Assembly: GCA_947044365.1 (NCBI GenBank)
Contig: OX345638.1
Coordinates: forward strand, 4,786,201-4,850,200
Direction: 5' to 3'
DNA: 64,000 nt
DNA from: Petrosia ficiformis
Taxonomy: Eukaryota; Porifera; Demospongiae; Haplosclerida; Petrosiidae
This document shows positions 57,801 through 64,000 of this stretch, piece after piece (the first letter of the stretch is position 1; each line of letters starts with the position of its first letter). The position numbers were made by a program, and so were the translations under genes. The notes below the pieces were generated by a model, which saw only the letters and a list, made by a program, of their open reading frames with translations, searched no databases and was not told where the DNA came from.

Positions 57801-60800
57801 CTACCTCCATATCCTCTAATAATATTATCATCATCGTTACCATGTAAAATATCATCAAACTCGGAACCTAATATGTTCTCTATGGATTCGTATGTATCTC
57901 CTTCTGCATCAGCTCCAAATCCAATACCAACCATGATATTGACATGTACTCCATTTAAATATTCTCCGCTGAACACAACTGTGTCTGAACCTTCTCCTCC
58001 ATCTATAATATCTGCCCCATACCCACCATATATCGAATCATATCCCAAACCACCAGATAAAACATCATCACCATCACCACCAAGTATCTCATCATCTCCG
58101 TGATAACCTGATATATAATCATTACCATCTAATCCTATTAAAGTCTCATTACCTAGTCCACCAATTATAGTATCATTTGCATTACCTCCTGTTATTTTTG
58201 TAGATTTTGAACTACCCTCGATGCTGTTCTCAGCTGTTCCAGAACCAACAATTACGACAACATCTTTGTACAATGAATCATGATCACTTAGTATAATTTG
58301 ACTGAATGGTGAAGAAGAGAAATCAACCATAATGATTTCCATATATGGATACGTTTCTGTTAATTTAAACATAACATTATCGCCACTGTGAACCATTAAA
58401 TGTTGATAAGTTTCTCCTCTGAAATAATCAATGATTATTATTTTTATAGAGTCATTTTGGGATGAGGACGTTAAAATGACGTGGTCAGCATCTCGCAAAA
58501 TGTAGATGTCGCTAAACAAAACTCGGAATAACACATGATCTAATTCTCCATCTTCAGCATAGTTTTCAATCTGATTGTAGAAACCATAGTCATAACCCAT
58601 TACGTAAGTGTCTGTTCCATTTCCTCCTACTAAATTCTGGTATCCATATGGATTATCAGGACCAGGATCAATGTAGTTATCACCAGCGTTTCCAATTACA
58701 TGAATACTACAAGCATCTGTGTTTGCTACAAATCGTTGAACATTTACATTCGATGGTGTAGTAAGATCAATTATGTCTATCTCTCCTCCACAGTCCTTAT
58801 CCGATTCGATTTCACTTGGCAATATTTGTCCGTTTGTAGTTTGAAATTCTTCCTTTGTTTCAGGCAAGAAGGCAAGCACCTTGTCACTAGTTTTAATCAT
58901 TAAGTGAGTGTAGTGTGAGCCTTCAAACCATTCCTTAAGAAGGACATACTTCATTTTATCATCTTGACACTTTATGAGTAAATCATTAGAACAGTGGTAC
59001 ATAGAAAGATGTATATTCTCACTATCGCATTCAAATAGAATCATATCGAATTCTTGCAGCTCATTGTAATTTTCTATGGTAGCAGATACACAACTCGATT
59101 TTATTACATAAGTATCTTTGCCACCATTTCCTCTCAGAATATCTGAGCCTCCAGTACAGCTCATTACATTACCCCATTCATTTCCCCTAATGACATCATT
59201 ATAAGGAGAGTCAAAAACAGACTTAACCTCCTGTGCTGTTTCTACATCTATTACTATATCTTGACTATAGGTTGGGTTGTTTAAATCAACTATCACTCTG
59301 TTTGTATTTTTTTTCAGATCGATGGTGACTGGAACTTTTTTTGGTAGTCCTGTGGTTATGTCTGTTTCCACAAAGAAATTAATCCAATCCTTTGATATGA
59401 AGATGGCATGTCGATTTGCCTCATTTGAGAACCATGAAATCACAGTAATTTTGCTTTCATCAGGGTTGAGTGAGTCATACAACAAAAGATCTAACTGAGA
59501 TTTTTCTATGCGTATCTGTGTGTACTGTATTTCAAAGACAATGGAATCCTCTTCTTCATCGGTGGCACTGTTATCAATTCGATCAACTCCATCTCCTTCT
59601 TTTATGAGATATACATCTACTCCATCACCACCTTTGAGGAAGTCATTACCAAGACCACCTTTAATAACATTGTTTCCATCACTTCCAACTATGGTATCAT
59701 CGTAATCAGACCCTGTAACCTGCTGTACATTTGCAAAGGAACCTGTCAATTCAATATTTTGCCTGCTTTTGCTTCGAAAGCGATCCACAGACACAGCGTC
59801 ACAAGTAACTTTGTATTCCACGCCATTTATTTCTGTTTTTGCAATTTGGATACCAACACCATCTTTAGTTGTGAGAAAAACATGACGATGAAACTGCTCA
59901 ATGCCAGATGTGAACCAGTTTTTCAGTTTAATAGAGTGAGTGTTACAATAACTAACAATTACATCTTCACCATCTCTGTAGCACCGGATATTAGAGTAGC
60001 TGACATTGAGAAACAAAGTGTCCATCTCCTCATCAAGAGCAAAATTATTGATTATAGCTCGTCCTCCTGCGGCTGGAACAAAGTACACATCATTTCCTTC
60101 GTCACCATAAACATGAGAAGATTGAGGGCCTAGGAAGAACTTGTCATCCCCTCCTCGACCATACAAGTCATAATGATAACTAGATAGGAAGAGTTTCAGA
60201 TCGGTATTGTCACTTGTTGACTCACATTCTTCTGTATTTCTTCTCAAATGCTGGTGCAGCTGAGAGTGTTTCAATCTCATTGCTCTCTTTCTTCTCTGCA
60301 TTGCAAAAAATTCATTATCTTTATCGTTCCCAGTGTATACTCCATAACGTGATGATTTATGTGCTTCGAAACGATCAATAACATCAAAATGTGCTACAGG
60401 AATGAACATCCATAGCTTGGCTGTTTCCCGTCTGTATACAGGATGAGATAATTCACCTACTCCCAGAATAATAGTACTAACTGGACGATCGAATGAAAAT
60501 GTTCGTGTGTTAACCGTAGGAGCATGAGTACCTGTTCGAACAGTTGGGAGAGTTACAGTGAACGACATTCCATCTTCATTGAGTTTGACATCAAGGAAGC
60601 CTCCAAATTCTGATGAGATACCAGCAGTGAAGTCAATAGTGCCAACTTCACTTCCATCTTCGTCCTCTCCTTTGAAAGTTAACTCAAAATAATTTGCTGG
60701 ATTTGAGAGATTTCTCAATAGTTCATTATTATGTGCTTGCTCTTTTTGAAGTTCTCTAATCTGTCTTCCTAGTCCAAGAGTTAGTACGTCAACAATACCA

Positions 60801-63127
60801 TTTGCAAATCCCTTCATAAAAGCATAAAGTTGGACTGCAAAGCCCTGTCCTTTTACTTTATCTAATTCTTCTTTGATATCCAAATAAAAGTCATCAATTG
60901 CTATTCTAATGATTGTTAAAGCAATTCCAAGTACTTGAGTTACTGGAGCAACTATTGGAAATGCTGCTTCTACTATTGAAAGTGCAGCAAGTGTTACATC
61001 AAGAACAAGATGAGTGATTTTAAGACCTAGTGGTGTTGGACTGTTTTTGTCTGCTAAGTCTTTTATATCCTCTGCTATGGCATAAATGTCAAAAGCTATA
61101 CCAACGAATGGAATATTTCCAGCAAGTCTTCCAAGAACCTTTGCACCTGATTTTCCTGCTGCTTTAGCACCTATTGCAGATAGTGACTTCATTGTTTTCT
61201 GTAGTCCGATTTTTTTAGCTGTCTTAGTTACCACATTCTCAAAAGCTCTCTTAGAAACTTTCTCAACAACATCATTAATTCCCGAAAGTCCTCCAATAGA
61301 GTGAGCCACTTCAGCTGAAGAGAAAATTGCTCTACCATGTTCACCTTTAGAAAAATATTGACCAGTAGCAAGAACACTGACAAACGTACCAAAACCACCA
61401 AGGCCTCTTCCAGCCCTAGCCACCGCAACTCCAGAAGAACCTTTAATTGAACGAGTTTCCTTGACATTTGCAATTCTTTCCTTTGTAAAATCTGATGTTC
61501 CCAATTTATCAGCATCTACTTCTATTTGATGACTCTGCTTTCTCCCTTCCTCATTAACTGTCTCAAAATTAAGCATATTTCCTTTCCAATCAAATGAGTT
61601 CTCTACAAGTTTCAATCTACCACGAAATGGGCATGCAGCATTCCTTTTTCTACATGTTCCTGATGCAATTGCACTAGTAGCAGCACTTGTAACAGCTGTT
61701 GTAGTAGCATCTGCAACTGAAGCTTTTTTAGCTTTTGGTGCATCATCATCATCAGATATTGGGCGGAGTCGCTTTCCAAATGTCTGATGTACTGCTTCAC
61801 GTCCCGCCTTTGTACCACCTTTTTCGGACAGTATAAAATAATAATCTATTGATTTTGCTTTGAATTCTGGCCTTTCTGGGTCAGAACTATCATGAATAAT
61901 TCTGTGAAGAATGTCTCGGAAAATACTATCTGATCCAGGAACACGACCAGCTGATTTTACCTTATGTACTTTTAGGATGTCTGCAAGACCAGTTATCCAT
62001 TTGTTGTGTGCCACTTTAGTGACATCTCTGTACTGATTAATATTATCAACAGTTCCATCAAGTAATGGAGGCAGGTTATCTCTAATCTTCTTTTCTGCAG
62101 CATTGTCATCTTTTCCTGCAGCAAGTTCCCTTGCTCCTTCAATTAGCTTGTCATATTGCTCGGGTCTAGGAAATTCACGTAAATTCTTTTTGGCCAGGGA
62201 CCTAAGCTTTGTCTTGACTTGGGTATCTTTAGTTTTTGAAGTAATCCCTTTCAATGGTGCTAAAGATGATGATGATGGAGGCATTAATTTTGATATTTCC
62301 AACCTAAGTTTCTTACGTTTGGTAGCGTCTGTTTCTATACTATAAGCTTCCACTTTCTTCCGTAAATCATCATATTCTTTGTCTGTTGAAAATGCATCAT
62401 AATTGTATCTTTTTAAAAACACCTCCATTTCTTGCTTAAAAACTTTATCTTCTGAAAAGCTTTCAATTTCTGTCACCTCTCGCATGACCCTTTTGAATTC
62501 GTCATAGTATTCCTGTTGTGGTCGGGCAGCCTCAGCTACTTGACTAATCACCATCAGTGTTCGCATGTGTTTAGCAGTTTCGGCATCTAAACCTTTCCAT
62601 GCTGTTTGTCCACTAAGTGTTTCTCGTGAAGAATCGAGCATCATTTTAGCAATGTTTGCATCTTTATATCCATGATCTTTTATGTCCTTATACAGATCTT
62701 TGTATTCTACTAAATTGCCTTTGAAAACCAAAATTTGGTTATTTTTGTCACGTTGCAAATGAAAAACAAAGTCTTCACCAGCTATTGGAACTTGAAACTG
62801 CACACGTTTGTTATCCGGTGCTAATAATGCCCAGTTTTGAAGCATGTAGAATATCTCAGTGAGTTTGTAGTTTCGAACTTCGGCTCCAGTCAGTTTATAA
62901 AAATCACCAGTAGTCTTCCCATCTCCATGTAAGTAAGTTGTTTTTTCTATACCGATGTTGTTGCCTTTTGCATCCTTTTTACCAACTAGATTATTCCATA
63001 TAGTTTTATACTTTTCTTGACGTTCAATTGCTGTATCATATAGAGCAAACATATCAAGAGTAGGAGCAGCATTGCTATGTTGAATAACAACACACAGCAG
63101 AACCGTTATTAGTACAATCTTCATCAT
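54889..63127 (-). CDS. Giant secreted RTX-repeat / FN3 / sushi protein with toxin-like pore-forming segment (copy C, intact)
   Basis: Two exons, 63127-55471 and 55412-54889, give about 2726 residues. The ATG at 63127 is chosen because a signal peptide follows at once (MMKIVLITVLLCVVIQHSNA). Then: 21-500, a charged helical region; about 500-530, acidic/basic runs and a Cys-rich patch; 667-750, Gly/Ala-rich hydrophobic stretches (AGNIPFVGIAFDIYAIAED, VAPVTQVLGIALTII) resembling pore-forming helices of large bacterial toxins; 945-948, RRKR, a furin-type site; blocks of RTX nonapeptides at roughly 987-1016, 1139-1176, 1310-1343, 1476-1510, 1645-1720 (GGDGDDVLSGGLGYDSIYGG) and 1753-1800, which in known families bind Ca2+; about 2006-2101, an FN3 domain (PPTNFRVSS...YTVFWKSQ); 2105-2349, sushi/CCP modules; another sushi at about 2496-2551; 2552-2726, an unrecognised domain. 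It is probably secreted. Function, toxic or otherwise, is unproven; adhesion or defence are alternatives. Confidence 0.85.
55413..55470 (-). other. 58-bp phase-1 intron of the secreted-protein gene
   Basis: GTAAGT donor at 55470-55465, TAG acceptor ending at 55413. Splicing joins a Gly codon (G/GA) and leads into EAWERDVTSESQ and the C-terminal domain. Without splicing the frame stops two codons after the donor (CDGKF). The intron is conserved at the same place in copy A (30654-30711). Confidence 0.88.
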
Positions 63128-63515
63128 TAATGCAGGAGTTGTTATTGTGCCTTCTAATTGAAAGTGTGCAGCTGATGTGACAAAATGCAAAAAAAAGAAA
63201 TGAAAGTTATTACGATTTGCAAACAAATGAATGGTTTAATCATTACGAAGGAATGCAATAACTATTATTATATTGTATGCCACGCCTTCCTGTACACTAT
63301 TGTCACTACTCATAGTTAGTTCATGTATAGGCCTTATAATTTTGGTTACAATAGTATTTCATACTGATTGACTTGTATATCATATATATATATATATATA
63401 TATATAAGTTTATACCATGATGGAACCGCACTTCAAAGGAAACTAGTTGACATATAACTGATATACTCCCTAGGATTGTATATTTCAGTTTGATGTTTGA
63501 TAATTATACTCCCTG
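63128..63515. promoter_or_regulatory. Upstream region of the intact secreted-protein gene
   Basis: Nearly identical to the region 5' of copy A (38359-38740), so promoter and leader were duplicated with the gene. It contains a (TA)n at 63384-63406 and GTTAGTTCATGTATAGGCCT. A pyrimidine-rich tract followed by CAG near 63172 (minus strand) could be a leader-intron acceptor. No precise transcription start can be assigned. Confidence 0.45.
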
Positions 63516-63532
63516 CTTGTGGTTAACACTTT

Positions 63533-63574
63533 CCATTCATCAATAACATCTGAACCAAAATAATCAATCAACTG
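63533..63574 (-). other. Possible exon piece upstream of copy C
   Basis: On the minus strand TTTTTATTTTGGTTTCAG is a good acceptor, followed by an open stretch reading LIDYFGSDVIDEW. It lies at the edge of the duplication. It may belong to the same gene as the DUF3504-like fragment further up, or be a leader exon. Support is weak. Confidence 0.25.
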
Positions 63575-63790
63575 AAACCAAAATAAAAAGAAACAAGTTG
63601 AGAAATCATGTGAAACAGGTCAATTTTTCATTGAATCCTAAATATCAATAAATGCGAAAAAAAAACATAGCCATAATCAGTCATTCAATACAGTGCAAGT
63701 CATTTTCATTAAGCGAATAAGATGATGCAATTGGTGGAAATTCTGGATAATAAGGTGTGGAAGGAAATGGAGGCGGGAATGTTTGATATG

Positions 63791-64000
63791 TCAGCAAACA
63801 TCCAGGAAGTAAGGCATAAAGTTCTTCTTAACAGCATCCTTGTGCAGTTTATTGATGTACTCTTCTAACAGAAAAACATGGCAATGAGTACCTGCCTGAG
63901 TAATGGCTACAATAGGGACTGATTTCCGATGATCAAGTCTAGTTTGGTTAATTCCTCCAGGTCTGTACTTTGAATCTTTCTCACTGTACACATATCGATC
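63791..64000 (-). pseudogene. KIAA1958/DUF3504-like fragment, cut by the window edge
   Basis: The minus-strand frame enters from beyond 64000 and reads YSEKDSKYRPGGINQ, then VPIVAITQAGTHCHVFLLE and YINKLHKDAVKKNFMPYF before a stop. The order S-K-x-R-x-G-G-x-N, then a VP(I/V) strand and a C-x-V-x-L-L-x-x-Y-x-x-K-L motif, is that of the DUF3504 domain in KIAA1958-like proteins (recognised by eye). These derive from tyrosine-recombinase (Crypton-type) elements (family knowledge). It stops before the usual end of that domain, so it is truncated or continues in another exon. Whether it is a live gene cannot be told from here. Confidence 0.6.

Noticed and set aside
30176..63127. Bacterial symbiont contamination as the source of the RTX-repeat gene
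   Set aside because: It carries a GT/AG intron, has FN3 and sushi modules, and is duplicated together with the 3' end of an animal YAP gene on the same contig.
55460..63226. Start of the secreted protein at 63226 rather than 63127
   Set aside because: The codon at 63226 is TTG, and the extra 33 residues are not signal-like; the ATG at 63127 directly begins a good signal peptide.

Overview
The window looks like nuclear DNA of an early-branching animal, most likely a demosponge (inference). It is AT-rich. It holds one recognisable animal gene, a YAP/Yorkie transcriptional co-activator, with canonical GT/AG introns. It also carries many small transposons with terminal inverted repeats, Ty3/gypsy and restriction-like-endonuclease non-LTR retroelement remnants, a tRNA-derived SINE, and pieces of the KIAA1958/DUF3504 family that is abundant in sponge genomes. 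No sequence database was consulted.

Layout. 1-2.0 kb: broken Ty3/gypsy pol and a possible LTR. 2.2-3.5 kb: a degenerate ~175-bp tandem repeat. 3.6-6.5 kb: several short inverted-repeat elements. 6.8-9.2 kb: a broken non-LTR retrotransposon (Cys-rich N-terminus, YADD reverse transcriptase, zinc knuckle, endonuclease-like C-terminus). 10.77-28.66 kb (+): the two-exon YAP gene, split inside its WW domain by a 16.7-kb intron packed with minisatellites, TA, ACATGT and GT/CA repeats and small transposons. 30.2-38.4 kb (-): a broken copy of a very large secreted-protein gene. 38.5-50.2 kb: mostly repeats, including a 608-bp element flanked by a 15-bp direct repeat, a MITE with a 9-bp target duplication, and inverted copies of a ~360-bp repeat. 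50.2-53.3 kb: a second, decayed copy of YAP exon 2, its downstream spacer and the last exon of the secreted-protein gene. 53.7-63.1 kb (-): a further copy of the spacer followed by an intact copy of the secreted-protein gene. 63.1-64 kb: upstream region and an edge-truncated DUF3504-like fragment.

The most notable object is the intact minus-strand gene at 54889-63127. It predicts a secreted protein of about 2726 residues. In order it has a signal peptide, a long helical N-terminal region, a Gly/Ala-rich hydrophobic segment resembling those of pore-forming bacterial toxins, a furin-like RRKR site, about six blocks of RTX-type glycine/aspartate calcium-binding repeats, one fibronectin type III domain, several sushi/CCP modules and an unrecognised C-terminal domain on its own exon. 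One 7.66-kb exon plus a 58-bp intron, with animal modules fused to a bacterial-like body, suggests an ancient transfer followed by domain accretion (inference). The gene has been duplicated locally with the 3' end of YAP: one intact copy, one copy with at least seven disabling lesions, one orphan last exon and one tiny remnant.

YAP and the secreted-protein gene lie tail to tail, so the repeated unit is YAP exon 2, then spacer, then the 3' end of the secreted-protein gene. Nothing in the sequence links their functions; the link is physical.
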